This document shows, in pieces, positions 11,461 to 25,600 of a stretch of DNA of 64,000 nt. Both the position numbers and the translations under genes were made by a program. Position 1 is the stretch's first letter. Each line of letters starts with the position of its first letter. The stretch lies in assembly GCA_030268105.1 (NCBI GenBank), contig BSDZ01000015.1:2693501-2757500 (forward strand). Direction: 5' to 3'. The notes under the pieces were generated by a model, which saw only the letters and a list, made by a program, of their open reading frames with translations, ran no database searches and was not told where the DNA came from. This DNA is from Volvox africanus. Taxonomy: Eukaryota > Chlorophyta > Chlorophyceae > Chlamydomonadales > Volvocaceae.

Positions 11461-13858
11461 AATTGCATATAGTCACGCATAGAAAGCAATCACGAAGACG
11501 CTGGCTACAAGCGAACTTGATCGCCGGTAAAGAGCGTTGCTAACACTAACTGTCGTAAATACATACACGCTCTGCTTTGAAAATAGAGCGCAATACTTTA
11601 TAATAATAAAACTAACACTACAAATTTTATATCTTTAAAGAATAACTTTGCCCTTGATTGGGCGGTTGCGTGCTGGGAACCTCCGTACGCTAACGGAAAC
11701 CGGGAGCGCATTGGTGCAGGATTGAAATTTCATACGCATGGCAGCGCAATTATGTGTGATACATGCAGATTCTTGCTTTTATGATGGAAGGTACCAACGT
11801 TCCATCCCCATTTACACTACTTGTTAACTTGACTACTCTTGCACAATATCAGCATGTCCCAAATCCTGTTTAGCACTCTCAGGGACAAGGATCACAGATT
11901 TCATCAATTTTGTGACTGTGAAGTTCATCATTTAATCCTTATACCTACAGGCCGATGGTGGCATCGGCTGGCCACAACCGCCTCGTCAGCAGGGTTGACC
12001 TCTGCTCGTCAGCAGCTCAGTACTGATGGCTCGCAATTGCTCTGTCTATCGTCGTAGACGCATTAAGACCCATGCCCTGGACGCTTTGCTAAGTTAAAAT
12101 CACGTGCATCGCCCACGAACATTCACGTGTATTGCGGCCCCGAAACGTGCATCCGCATCACCTACACCACAGGCCCCCTGACCTCTACCTAATCCATCGA
12201 AACAGGCTCTTCCTTTTTTGTACAGCTCTGATTCCCTCCTGACCTTTTCTTTTGCACACAAAGCCAAAGCTCGTTTCATTTTCCACCTGGAGCCAGCGAT
12301 TTTTTAGCACGTTTTGACGGGATAGCATCCCCTTCAGTTCCACCACAACGGCCTGCTAACACCCCATTCTCCTACCTCCATCACCTAACATTTCGGAATA
12401 CTAGTATATTCTGATTATTGCCGGAGCCCGGAAGATCCTTACATGTCTTGCCCAGGTTTGGCAAAATGCCGACAGCATGATGGACGGCATATGCTTTGCC
12501 GTGCATTATGGTCACGAGGGGTCTGTCACAAGCTGTGCATCAGAGGTCCCATATTGTGAATATGGCCACGCCAAATTAATGCAGTGGATAGCCTGAATCT
12601 CTGTTCCTTCCATTCCATTCCCAGAGTATCAATTATATTATAATATGTAATACAGCACTGGTGTCTGAGTTGGATCGGGCAAGAGGGCTTGGCGTAGCCT
12701 TCGGAGGGCAAATAGAAACAAGATGACTGCACAACAGCTGAAGAGCTGCTGATACCAAACCGCTGGCCCTCAACCCACTGTCTCAACTTAACAGCCTCCA
12801 GTCAACAACGGCTTCGCCTGATCACCCCCTTCACCATACATGCTCACACCCAGTGGTGCAAGCAGTCCCCAAGTATAACTTCACCGAGGCTCTGCCAATG
12901 CTAACCCAATGCTGTTACCAAACGATAGTCGAAGAACCGCATCATTCCCCTGACAGGCCATACATCGCCTGCGCAATCCTGCGAGAGCTTGATTGCACTC
13001 TGCCACTACGAACGGTGTATGCGAGAGGGGGGAAGGGTGGAGTCGTTTGTCGTGTGTGAGGGGCGGCATCCTGTGAAGCAGCTACCAAAGAGCAGGGTAA
13101 GGGTAAGCTCAGGTCTCCCAATCACCACCACGTGTTTGGGACCCGTGTCCTGACCCCACCCCGGCTAGGGTAGCTTTCCCCTTAGTCACTGAAGCAGCAT
13201 GCCGATACAATGTTTGCACCATGCGACGTGAAATTCCCCACACGCGCTGCTGTATAGCTGGCTTTAGCCTTTCGTCTACCCCTGGGCCGAGGGTTTCTCG
13301 TGTAGATGGCGTGCAGGACCGAATGGCTGCACGTCCCACGGGTATCGAATCAACTAGCCTCCAAAGCAATCCCGAGCCGTACCCCAAATCCTAATGCTCT
13401 ACCAACAATCCCATTAACCACGGCTTTATACTGGGGGCTTTCGGTATCTGACGAGTATGCCGTCATCATGACATCAGGATGGCAACTGTGGCGTTTTCCT
13501 CGTTCCGGTCTACCGGTTTCTTCCCCCCAGCGCTTCCTGTAATCCGGCCCAGCTGAAGCCAAGGTGACCCAAAACAGGGGAAGGCAAGGTTAGGGCCATA
13601 CACGCCATAGGGGCAGGGTCTAAGCGGCCGCCAGGAGCTGGCTCCAAATCCTAACGCCAGGTTCCCAACTAGAGGACCCTGGATGAGATAATACGAGGAC
13701 GGAATAGAATCAAGCACAGGGTAATGGAGCCAGACATGACATGGAGCCAATCAACCCCGGCCAGAATCAACATGCATTCCGGTTAGTAGGTATATGACGT
13801 ATGGCGGAAAGCCGAAGGTCGTCGTGGCAACGCGCTGCCAGGACCCGCACCGGGCCCC
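11461..13858. other. Intergenic region, no gene recognised
   Basis: About 2.4 kb between the 5' end of the GT69-jacalin gene and the 3' end of VPS29. It contains the second copy of the dispersed repeat at 12918-13010 and nothing else I can name. The right of the GT69 start (11461-11640) is AT-rich and should include its promoter. Confidence 0.6.
12918..13010. repeat. Dispersed repeat, copy 2
   Basis: Partner of 6843-6935 in the same orientation (gaagaaccgcatcattcccc and following). Sequence identity is partial. Confidence 0.6.
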
Positions 13859-14620
13859 TCATGCAGGAGCGCCCTTCGTGTAATCGATTTTCTCGACGCG
13901 CACGTCCCCATCCACCAGCTGGTACACATAAACCGTGACCTGGATGATGGAGGTGATCCACAGTGCGGGTCTTGGTCCTTCAATGACAGCCACTTGCAAC
14001 TCACGCACAGGCATGTACACAATACACAGGCACACACATACACACAGACAGACACACATAGGCAGACACACACATACATATAATATATACGCACGCATAT
14101 ATATGCATAAATACATATATATATAATATACATGTTAAAATATGTACAAACACACACCGACACTAAGGAATCTCACTCCACTTAAAGTACCGCATACATG
14201 CATCTAGTTTCCATCCAGATAATCATAATTGTATATAATTATTTCCTCATTCGCACTGTTCCTTTCCCAGCCTCAGCACACCTTGCTTCCATCCAAGTCC
14301 ATGAGCACGAAGCTGGGTGTCGCAGGCCCTTCCCCGGCCACGTGGTAGGCGCCCGTGGCGGAACCGGGGTTGAGGGCTAGACAGGCGCCTGCTTTGCGAG
14401 CCTGGATGGAACGGGGTTACAGTGGACTGCATCGAGAAGGATCATTCACATAAAGACCCCCAGAAGAACAACCCCCAGACCCAACGCGGTCGATCGCAAC
14501 CGGCAAAAGCCGGTGATTGCGCTGAAGGGTTGTGGTGGTGATGGTGGAGTGGCAGTGGCAATAAGGGAAAACACCGGACCCGGTCACAGGAACCCGCATA
14601 TGGGCACGGATAAGTGAGGG

Positions 14621-14651
<31 letters not shown>

Positions 14652-16682
14652 GTTCTGTATTTGTCGGGAGGCATGAGACGGAATGCGCAAACCAATGAGC
14701 GTATGATGGCTCTGCAAATATGACATTTGCACCTAAATGAAGGCGTAGATGGGAGAGGGAGAGGGAGAGGGAGAGGGAGAGGGAAAGAGAGGGGGAGGGG
14801 GACGGGGAGGGGGGGAGAGCAAAATATTTACTCCCTTGAACACCGAGTACCGGTCGTTTAAGTTTATGAGATGCGCGCGGTTGTGTGGCTGAATTGTTCC
14901 TGGCGCGTATGCCCGGGAATCCCCCGGTATCATTCCGACCGGTAAACCCACCTCGAAGCGGTGCGTGTTGCCAGTGATCAGGATATCTGCCGCCATTTGG
15001 CGCTGGAGCAACGAGGTGGCGTCTGGATCTCCCCAAGGAATGATCTTTAGGGGCGGAAAGAGAGTCGGGGAGTATGCGCGCGCGTGTGGGTGTATGTATA
15101 CGTACATACATACATACATACATTCATACACATGTATATGTGTGTAAACATAGAGAACCCAAGCCAGCATACCAGTGGCGGAGGGGAAGTCGAATATAAC
15201 GAACCAGCTGGTGCTGATATTGAAGGAAGAAGGACTAACTAACCGTAAGGATCGAATGATGGGCGACGTCGTCCAAAGTACGGAAAGAGGAAACGAACTG
15301 TGATGTAAACCAGGTAGTCGCCAAGACCACGAATCAAAGCAGTAAAAAGAAGAAGAGAAACCGTAATTATGTATACTATCGGCCTTGTTGCTGGCGGTGA
15401 AGTGAAAGCCGTGTTGAGTCCGAGGCGAAGCTGGCCTGACCGCTGGCGCTGGCGCTGCCATGCGAGTGATCCTCCCGACCTACCTGTAAAGTGAACCTAC
15501 ACGTGCGCGCGCGTACCAACCGAGCCATGCACGGTTCCGCGCGAACCCACTCACCTGGGGCAACGGCGACGGTACCAGTCGTAATAGCAAGGATGTGCGC
15601 GTGCGAGGGAAAGGAGAAGGGTAAGCGCAGGGACAGGGAAGGACAGAGGAAGGCGAGTAAGCACAAGTCCAAGGCATTAAGAACGACGCAACGGACGCAT
15701 GCGCCCAACGAGGAAAATGCCGCTGAGTTTGGAGGGAACAAAGTAATAGGTTGAGTAAAGAAAAGAATGTAATCTTGAAGATGGATGAAAGGACGGTGTC
15801 GTGAGACTGTCGTCGTGGGTGAGGTGTGTTAGGGGTAAGTGTGCGGATGATACTGAGAGATGAAGGGAAAGGAAGATGCATAATGACGTCTCCCTTCTGG
15901 CCCGGTTTGGCGCCAGATGGGTGACCGCCGGTGCGGCCCCCATCCTGCGTCTTTAGGCGGGAGGAAAAGTCACCTCAGCTCGGCACGATAAGACCTTGAT
16001 CTGAACCCACCTGGTGACCGTGTACGACGCCAACTTTGAATCCTGCCAGATCCAAGACCTGAAGAAAGGAGACGATAAGGATACAAAATTGATTTCGGTG
16101 AAGAAGAGAGGTGAGGATTTCGACTAGAATGAATATTACCAGTTTGAATGTGTAGGTAAGGACATTGATCACCGTACATAGGTCACCTTGTCGTACTTTT
16201 GGTCTGAGCTTCGTTCTCTTTGCACCCAACGCCCCGTACCCCAGCCACCAAGTTCCCTCCGAGGGAACCGCACCCGACGCCAAGACTTTTCAACAACTTC
16301 CCATGGACGTAGGTGGCTGTTCGCCAGTGGCCCCACACATCCGAGCACCGGACGAGATGGTAAACCCTCACCAGTTGATCAGGTGCTTGGAACTCATCAA
16401 AGTCCCCGGAAACAACATGAAGATCGCCTGATATCGTGCGCAGGTAGTCAAGAAAGACCTGAGCACGTCAGGACCCAGACGACCGAGTGAAGGGTCGGAA
16501 GGCGAGCGAGCTAACCGCCGGGGCCTTGAAGCGAACACTGAAACGCACACCTTGCTACAAACATTACCAACGCAGATCGTTGTGTGTATCTTTCCGGGCT
16601 TCAATAACTCTTTGAACTTTGCCGGCAGGTCCGCTGCACGGTGCGGGATGTGCAGGTCGCCGATGCAAAGCACGAGGACCAT
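13859..16682 (-). CDS. VPS29: VPS29, retromer subunit
   Basis: Six exons: 16682-16551, 16458-16372, 16058-16011, 15044-14952, 14401-14282 and 13939-13859. They total 561 bases, or 186 residues, close to the 182-190 usual for VPS29. All five introns are phase 0. The protein opens [15 protein letters not shown] and shows the metallophosphoesterase-fold landmarks GNVCSK (39-44), [49 protein letters not shown] and the C-terminal [20 protein letters not shown]29 binds VPS35 in the retromer, recycling cargo from endosomes to the Golgi. One oddity: the GHTH motif reads GNTH, with Asn at 115, a position whose His is conserved in most homologues. VPS29 is not a confirmed phosphatase, so the change may be tolerated. 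Introns hold several microsatellites. Confidence 0.95.
14027..14125. repeat. (AC)n/(ATAC)n/(AT)n microsatellite
   Basis: Compound CA, GACA and TA repeats in the last VPS29 intron, starting about 90 bases upstream of the final exon. Confidence 0.9.
14618..14818. repeat. (GT)n(GA)n and (GGGAGA)n tracts
   Basis: 14618-14652 is GT then GA dinucleotide repeat. 14748-14818 is a purine-only GGGAGA repeat followed by G-rich sequence. Both are in the VPS29 intron between exons at 14952 and 14401. Confidence 0.9.
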
Positions 16683-19600
16683 TGCAGGCTAATGATCCCC
16701 TATAATGCCTTGGTGATTGAACCTTATCTATTTTGTGCGTAAAGCAACCGAAAGGCTCCGATGCACTGCCCCGTCTCAGTAGTCTTTCACTTCCACTCAA
16801 CAATGCGACACGATTTACTTTAACTAGTGAGGTTCAAGCAATTACGCCTTGCTGGGCTTTCCTTCAACACACGAGTATCAATGTTAGTTTGCCGGACGTC
16901 TCGTACGCTGTGGAACCATGATTCTCAACGACGCAATCCCTAGCCAACTAGGTTCAGCAACATACAAAAGCGCTTTTGCCATTCGAATCGGAACATCCCA
17001 TATCTAACCCTTCTGGAATACATTCACCAACTTTTCGAAACAGTTAATTTGCTTTTCAGTAGAAATGGACATGGAGGTCACTGGCGTAAAGCCTGGAATG
17101 CTTAACCCAATCCGGTAACTAATTTCGACGCTCCTAACGTCACGGTCCCGCCGGGGGCGAGGAAACGCGAACTGAAAGCTTTCGAACCACCGCTTGCAGA
17201 GGAACCGGCCCCAAGCTAGCTGTCGGAGAGCGGTTGAGCGTTTGCGGGAAATTCGCCATCAGCTCCGCAGGTGGGCACATTCAAACAGCCTCCTGCACCG
17301 CACTGTAAAACCTTCGTCGTGCAGTTGGAGAGCTTCAAGCGTTAGCTGTTGGTCAATAAAACTTAACTAAGCATTCATTGGCACCAAGCATGGCGTGCAT
17401 TCCACATCGATCGCGATCCTGTCCTGTCCGTGATGTGTGCCTTTTTGATGAGCTCAAGCGGTGACCTGGGGGCCCCTCTCCTCCGTCGCAAGGCTTCCGT
17501 CAGACTGCTGCCTTTCCCGAAGAGACAATTAGCGTCATTAATCCTTTTATTATGTCAATGATTTCCGGAACTGGGGGAGGTTTGAGCAACACTCCCGGCG
17601 GCATATCCCGGCGGTATGTTCCGGTTGCATGCGTTGCATCATCGACACTGTATGACTATTGCTCCCAGGTCGCCATTTGCCGTGTTAATTCCCCTATCTT
17701 GGGGAACCCTCTGGCAATCTAGCGCCTCTGTCTGCATTTCATATCCTTCTTTACGTTTGGCGGAATAAATACCCCACGCTTCAAACAGATCTTACCCGCA
17801 AAATATAACGAATAATACCCGCATAATATTCAAGATTAAAGATTTTCAAGATAGGGTATATTATTCAACTCAATATATTATTATTATTAACCCTGCCTGG
17901 CTTGTCTTTTTTATCTCCGGTAATGAGGGATTTGCACAACACCCGATCTGCAGGGCAATGGCGTGAGCTGCCCACTGCCGAGCAGGTGCGTTGATTTGGG
18001 GCCTTTTAATACAGGCTTATTGCATAGAAAGCGCTGGATCGGATGTTGCGAATCGGATATTGCAGCCCATCCAGCCGCAATGGTCGTTGTGTTCCAAGTG
18101 TTCCCATGTATGTATCTATTACCTGATACATGAACGAAGCAACCCATGCACCGATCCATATCTACGTATACCTCTCATACGTAGGTTCCCAGGGCGCCGG
18201 AGTTCGCGGGAGTTTCACCCGATGGGAAGGCCATGGCCAATCCCCCGAGGTAAATAGCTGTTTTGAGGTTCCAGTGAGTCCACCCCTCCAGGCCCTACCT
18301 GGACCCCCTTAGGTATATACACACCTGCTTACGCGTATGGCTGATCGCTGTCACTGGGCGCCGGTGTCTGGGTGAGCCATGCGGCCTCAGCAGGGCCCCC
18401 TGCACAGCCGCTAGATCGACAAAAACCAGCTGGGTCGGCCGGCTTCATGATTTCGGGTTGTTCGGAGCTAGTTAACAACAACAACAACAACAACAAGATA
18501 TAACTCGGTATCAGAAGAGGTCATCCGTACTTGGAGGTGTCGTGTGGACAACTAATGATGGTGGGTCTCTGCGAAGAAAAATGTCTCTACACTGACCATC
18601 TTGATTTGGCGGGCTTGGCGGGTTAGCTCCGCGTGCGGGATACAGAGGAGGAAAACACATACGTTGTTGTAGTGGACGAACATGTCATGGTGACATTGAT
18701 GATATAGATAGCATGCATTCGTTTGTTGCTGAGGAGATTTTGAACGGAGTATGTGCGTGTGATGGAGGTGCGTGGTGACGTAGGTACACTTCAACAATCG
18801 TGCGTGTTTGTCCGAAATGCCGTTCCCGTTCTGTAAGTGAGACTTGTGTCAGTGTCTTTTGATTATTGATGGTATGGTTACATGATAATGATGATGATCG
18901 TAATGCGTGCGACGATGGCCGGAAACTACTGTGAGCCTCGGTACGGACAAGGTGGCTGGAGGCCTTCTGATTGCGTGTGTCTGCTGACGCATGCCTTTGG
19001 TATACAGTGTGCAGTCTTTGGTATGAAGTGCTATTAGCTATCCCCAGCAGCACGGAGAAGAAGACTACCTGCATCCGATCGAAACGGAGGCAGAGGGGCC
19101 CCAGGTTGAGGTTGACTACTCCGGGAGCGATCGTGGTAGGGCTTGGATCCCGGCTGGTCCCCGCCCTCCTCGCTGTCCCGACGTTCATACACTGCCCTGA
19201 TGTGGGAATGTCCCCCACCCCGCCTGGCCATGATTTCCAACTACGCATTAGGTCGTACTGACTGCGGATCGACCGACCAGCACCACTGCGGCCTGCCCAG
19301 CTTGAAGCCCAGTGGTTCTATGGCGTCTCTGTGGATCGCAAGCTAGCTATTCAGAACCCAGCCCCTGCTGCCCCGTCTGTGAATGTGCTCACTCCAAGCA
19401 CACATTCCTCGTCTGTGTAGAACCGCGCGCGTTATTCGAACTACCCCGATAGGATACGCTCCAGCTGCTGCACATCCCTCATCACATCATTGCCCCATGG
19501 CTCGTGTGATCGAGTATCTCGTCATATTACCGCACCGATGACATTTAAAGTGCGGCAAGTAGAAGGCCGTCGTGACAGGAGGCACTATTATAGATTATGA

Positions 19601-20594
19601 GCAATACTAGATGGTAATTGCCGCCGAAAAGGCTCCTCGAGATGCTGGGTGTGCGCAGTCCAGCGTCACAAACTTGTGTGTCTGTATGTGCTGTACTGTG
19701 GAACTACATTCTCCGCGACGGCAAACATCTCGGGTGCCCCTATCGACCCCACACGTAGGCATGTATGTGTTGGCCATTACATACCCTGGCAGTGGGTTCT
19801 CCATGTCACGTCATGCCCGTAACCATCCATGTTTCATAGATTATATGCTTATAAATTTAAGGCACCAGTCTTGATGCTTAACTGATCAACTCCCACACTC
19901 AGATCAACTACTTCAACTTCTATCTAGTCAACGATGCTCACATAGCCCTCTGGCCCTACCTAACCACCAAGGCATCTACCTAACGACCTGCCTAAGCCAT
20001 ATGGGTAATAGGGACACGACAGCTAGGCAGGTGGGCGCCGGGGTTAGGTCGGCATGTTCATGAGGCATCGACCGCTGACAAGAAATCGTCAGCACCTGCC
20101 TGCCTGCCTGGTCTATGAAAGGAAAGTCCGACGAAGTACAATTCTAGTTGAGCACGAGAGGGTAGGATTAAGAATTTAGGAATATTCAATGGCTCTCTGT
20201 ACAACCCATGAACGTGATAGCAGGTTATAATCTGGTGGGTAAACCCTGCCATCACATTCATGGGTCATATCTTCGTAGATATATTCGCAAATATTGAATC
20301 ATAGTCTTGAAACCGTTTTCATACCTTCGTTAAGTCTTAAGTAGTACCAACAACATTCAAGATGACGATCGACTGTGGTCTGAGTCATTCGAACCCGACA
20401 ACTCCTTTTCATGTCCCTGACCCACAACTGCCCACATATCCTCACCCCTTTGCCAACGTCCGTGTATCCAATATCCGATAACCGGCCCCACTCGCTCGCT
20501 TCATCACGCCCTCCATTGCCAGTTGACTGGCGCGTGGGTAACTAAGCAGCCGGGACGGACGCTTTCCATCCCTTGCTTGACCCATGGGGACCGT
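16683..20594. other. Long intergenic region, one doubtful coding segment
   Basis: 3.9 kb between the VPS29 start and the 3' end of the first GT49-like gene. On the minus strand, 19231-19063 starts ATGGCCAGGCGG and is open and charged up to a GATGCAG/GTAGTC donor. 18733-18668 is another open piece between an AG acceptor and a GTATGT donor. I cannot link them to a family or close a gene model, so no CDS is called. An (AAC)n run lies at 18474-18496. Confidence 0.4.
18474..18496. repeat. (AAC)n microsatellite
   Basis: Seven tandem AAC units in intergenic DNA. Confidence 0.95.
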
Positions 20595-22575
20595 TCACCT
20601 CACACCCCCCCACCAGGGCAGCGCTTTTTTGCAGTGCAGGAACTGTGGGTTGAGCTGGGGCTCGTACGGCTGGCGGGCAGCCAATGCCGTACGTGCTTTG
20701 TACCGCAGGTTATCAACATACTTACGATAACTGCTGTAAGCGCTCGCATTCGTACCATCCGGAAGCGTGATCACCTAGCCGTACCGTACGAACAAGTAAA
20801 AGTGCGTGCAATGGGTAAGGTGAATGCAAGTATGCAGCTTCAAAGCCGAAGCGCGTGCATGCGAACGGAGGAGGCAGGGTGAAGAAGGATGGGCATGACG
20901 AACGGATTGCCCTGAGGCCCAACACTGTTATGGAATTCTAGTAAATTAGAAAAGCAATAATTCGATGTGGTATCATATCACATCGTATCGTATATCATGT
21001 ATTATGCATTATATATCACGCATGAAAACATTCGTCGCCCTCCAGCTCCTGCATGCCAAATGTACATACATACAACTGAGCACCGTCCATCATGCCACTT
21101 CCTAGCTAGGCCAGGAAACCCAATAATGAACCATGGCTTCCGAAAAGCGAGCACTTCCCCCAAAACAAAGATTTTCACAACGAACAAACGTCTCCAAGAA
21201 GCGACAAAAGGACAAAGCACACTAAGAACCGCAGTCTTACCTTGAGCATTTCCATCACATCCGTATTGGTCTCCTTCACGTTATCAGGAACCGGCTTTGC
21301 CAATTTTCTACTGGCAATCTTTTTGTGAGGCCGGTGTACGGCCCAAACGTCGGGCAATACCTTAAGTACGAAATTGTGTTTCTGGGCCAATGCCTCCACA
21401 TGGGTTTGCTTGTTATACAGCCACCCTCGGAAGCGCTACAGAGCGGCCGACCAGGGAGCAGTGGAGAGTGAGGGAAACGGAGGGAAGTTGAGGAAATGGA
21501 AAAAAGGTGATATATATAGTGGGATTTCGGCTTATGACACACATTGCGAGCGCGGCGAGTGCGCTTCAAGTGAACATGCCGTACAAACACCGTACATGTG
21601 TCGTATACATATCGTACCTCGTCGTACCCCGGGTCTAGAAATCTGCCCTCCAGAGTGAGCCGTGAGCGGGACGTGTTTGTGTGGTCGGAAAGGAAGAGGG
21701 AAGCAGCGGCGGGCAAATAAAAAGAGGACAAGGAGGACGAAAGCCGTGAGCTCGAAGGATGAAGGAAAAGCCATGAGGAAAAGGAAAAGCCATTTTGCAC
21801 ATGGTGCTGAAGCGGTTTTTGTTTTTCGTGTTTATAAAGTTTTGGGGACCAGCTTCAAAACCCTAAGCTTCAGATACGTTTTCGCACACAAAAAAGTGGG
21901 AGGGGACGGAAAACAGAGGGGACCACAATGGATATGAGTAATGCGGATGGAATCCACTTTTATGTATCAAGCGCGTGATGCTGATACCCCAAGTGATTTC
22001 CCGTGCCATGCGTACGAAGACCAAACAAAAACACACAGGCACGTCCAGCCCACTGCCCCACCCACCGATTTAGGATGCCCCACGGCTCAAAGCCCTGCGT
22101 GTATTTCACTGTGTACGGCACATCTGACTCCATCCAGCGTGTGTGGTTGAAAGCTCCGTGACAATGTAAGCAAATATCGATTTGGAAGGCCTGCAGGATT
22201 CCTAGCTTCCATAATGATGAGACGGTCTGCTTGCCACCTGCTCTTGGTGAGGGGAGAGACGGGAAGGAGGGGAAAAAGGAGACGCAGGATAATTACCACC
22301 CTAAACATATACTGGAAATTCCCATGAAGTACGGAAGTACGTAGATTAAGGAGGATCGAAAGCGTATGGAAGGTTGGAGAAAGCGAAAGAATGGGAATTC
22401 CCATTCATCCCAGACGATCAGGAGCGAGCCAAAGGGGGGGGAGGTAGGCGTTGACGACGACAACAAGCAAAGCTGCTGCGGTGCAGAAATGAGATTGGGG
22501 AAAAGAGATACAAGCATGAGAGTTTATGCCGGGGCCCTTCCACCTTTTCCTGTGTATCCTTCGACCAACAAACAC

Positions 22576-22606
<31 letters not shown>

Positions 22607-25600
22607 TGGCTGTTATGATAAATCGCACACCGGTACTTGTTTTGTCCGGTAACGCCATCCATCGTGACACGGCTCCATAATTTTACAGCACTCTCACACA
22701 CACACAAGCGCGCCTAACGCCCGTTTCCCCGTCAGACCCGAACCTATTCCCTACAACTTAATTTCCATCCAATCACAGCCACAGAAACTTCTACCTTGTA
22801 AAGATATTTCCACGATGATTTTTGCCGCGTTTAAACTGTGATGCGCTTTGGCCTCAAAAGCGGGTGGGATGTACATCACCGGCTGTGGAGCACCATGCGT
22901 TCCCTGAAGCAATCCGTTAATCCTGTGTGTACAAACACGATGACGATGATAACGGAAATGGTACGTACGAGGCAGGAAGCTGAAATATGTATGCATGTAC
23001 GACTTCATTCTCCAGCTAGCACCCCTCTCACCAGGTCGAGTTCTGCACCAGCTCATTAAAGTTACGACCAAAGCTCAGGTCCACATCTAGCATAATTGAT
23101 AAGGGAGTGTTGACCATCAGCATGGCAACGTTGCGCATGGCATTGGTGGGCATCAGGTAAGCCAAGTGTGGATCCGCCAGCCTCTCCGCCATTAGTGCCA
23201 TTTTCAACTGGCAGCAGCAGGGAGGAGTGTTGTTGCTACGGAGAGCTGCCGCGATCATGTCGATGGTGGTGGACTGCTCTTCCATACGGGTAAAAAGATC
23301 CTGCGGGGTGATTCGAGGGGAAAAGGTTTTGTGGTTGCGGTTAAAAATGCTAATGCTAATGCTAATAATGCTAATAATGCTAATAATCATAATCATGACA
23401 ATCATAATTATCATAATAAATATAATATAATAAATATAATAATCATAATCGTATTGATAAGGCAGTGCTATAATTGTAACAAAGTATAAGTGCACCAGTC
23501 GCCTGCCGACCGTTTTACCTGCAGCTTCTCCCGCGCATCTGCAATCGGGGCCGCCAGCTCTGGTGCACCTTCCCCCAAGCGACGGCGCGCACTCTGTGTG
23601 GAAAGGGCATGAGGCGGGGTGCCGATGAAGAAATGGAGCGGTGGCTGGTGGTTTCGGAGTACTCAGCAGTAGTGAGAACCTTTAAAAGCCGTCCTCACCC
23701 TGGGCTACCAGGCAGGAAGTAGCTTTATGCTGGCAACTTAAGTATACAGACATTGGAATGTGTACGGCCGGGATTCTGGGGCGGGGATTTGGAAGTGCTT
23801 GGGCGGCTGAAGGGCACTGGCGCCTGCCTACACCGATGGTTGCATGCCGTTCACTGCATGCAAGGAAAGAGCGGCGCAAGCATGCATCCTTGGGCGCGAG
23901 GCTTAAGCGGGGGGACAGTCATTAAGGTAATGGCAGTCCCTCGGCAAAGACGCGACGGGACGTCAGAAATAAATACGCTGTTGGCTCCTGTCTTGCGCTT
24001 GCGCCTCTGCAGTCATGCGGTGTGTATAGGTAGCCTATTTATTTTACAAGGTACGACATGTTTCAGTGCACGGAAACATGATTACAAGTGAGAATATGTG
24101 AGATGGCCGCAAAGATAGATGCTGTCGATACAAAGCCTATAACTGATTGCTGGGCCAAAAAGGAAACGAGTACTCATTTCTTTGCCAAGCGGTTTTCTCT
24201 TGGCGCAGTGCTCAGCGGCACCACCATATAAGGGATGAAAATAAAGGATTATTCGCGACAGCTAACAGGTATGGGCCGCCGATTTGGGGATTCACAGATT
24301 TGAGAAGACAGGCAAGCAGCCAGCCAACCAGGAGGATAGACAGGTATACAGACAGGGTCATAGACAACGGCTGGGGCGTTGTCCGGCCCCAGTCCCCCTC
24401 AGGGAGATTAGGCCTTCTGCAATATAATTAGATATAAGAATACAAATATTGGTAACTAACCTCGGCGGGTATTATTGTAAAAAGGTTAAAATTTTCATAG
24501 GCATGTTAAATATTAAAAGTTATAATATATTATTATACGTTTCCTTATAAAAATACATTATGAACATAGCTAGGACGGCTAGTGAAGTGACGGGTAAATT
24601 CCGATACTTGGTTTTTATGTGATGTTTTTTGTATTTACCGCCGATCGACTGAACTTGACTTAAGACAATGTTTTTTCATTATCTTTTAATTGAAGCCTAC
24701 TCCCTTTTGCGGTTGCTATCTTTATCAAATAATTACCGAGATGTTCCATGTGATCAAAGAAAATTGGTGTATTGCCAGAAAAGCAAAATGTGAAAACATT
24801 AGGCCATAACTCAGATAAAGTATATAATATTATCGCACAAAACACACACAAGCTGCCCCACGGCTAGGGCTCCACCCTAAAACCCCAGCACTGGAGGAAC
24901 ACATGTGAGCAACACGGCAACAGGAATGAAGACAGGGGACGACTTCTGGCTTGTAACGGTGCCCTACCGCTGTCTACGTAAAGCGAAGTTGCCACGACTA
25001 GGACGGTCAGGACAGCTAGCGGGGCGCAACAGCAGCGGCCAACCATTATCTATACATACATTTCCGGACCTTACGCTGCCCCCATACCTTCAGTCTCCTT
25101 GTCCCGCGGCCACCGGCACTTGAGGTGAAGTCGTACGGATACGTCTCAACATCCACGGAGATGTAGACAGCAGCGGACACAGGGCCCATGTAGCTCTGGC
25201 AGCTGATGGTACCGGAACCCAGGGCGGTTATGGGGGTTTGAGCCGTTGATATCTTCGTCCGGAGAGAGAGGTTCGATGTACAATGAACCGAAACCCAGCT
25301 GGCCGGGGCTGTCGTTCACCCCGCGCTTACCAATAACCACGTATGACGCATAAACGCCTTCCTTCCATCTGGATATAAGGCCCCAGAAAAGCAGGAGAAT
25401 CCCTCACCCCGGCCGCCTTCTTTTCCCCTCCTTGACAGATAATTGCCCGCATACACATACAAACAGGGGGGCTCATGCATGCGCATGGCGTGCGCACAAA
25501 TACGACTGGACTCTTACTGGGCGGGGCCCCCACCTTCATACAGCGCTTTATCTCAATCAAGATCAACATAACTACTTACAGCGCCTCCAGCATGTGTATT

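Noticed and set aside
18668..19240. Possible small minus-strand gene (ARRGGGHSHIRAVYERR..., ...FVHYNN)
   Set aside because: Two open pieces with plausible donors but no family match and no closed exon chain. Described under the intergenic entry only.
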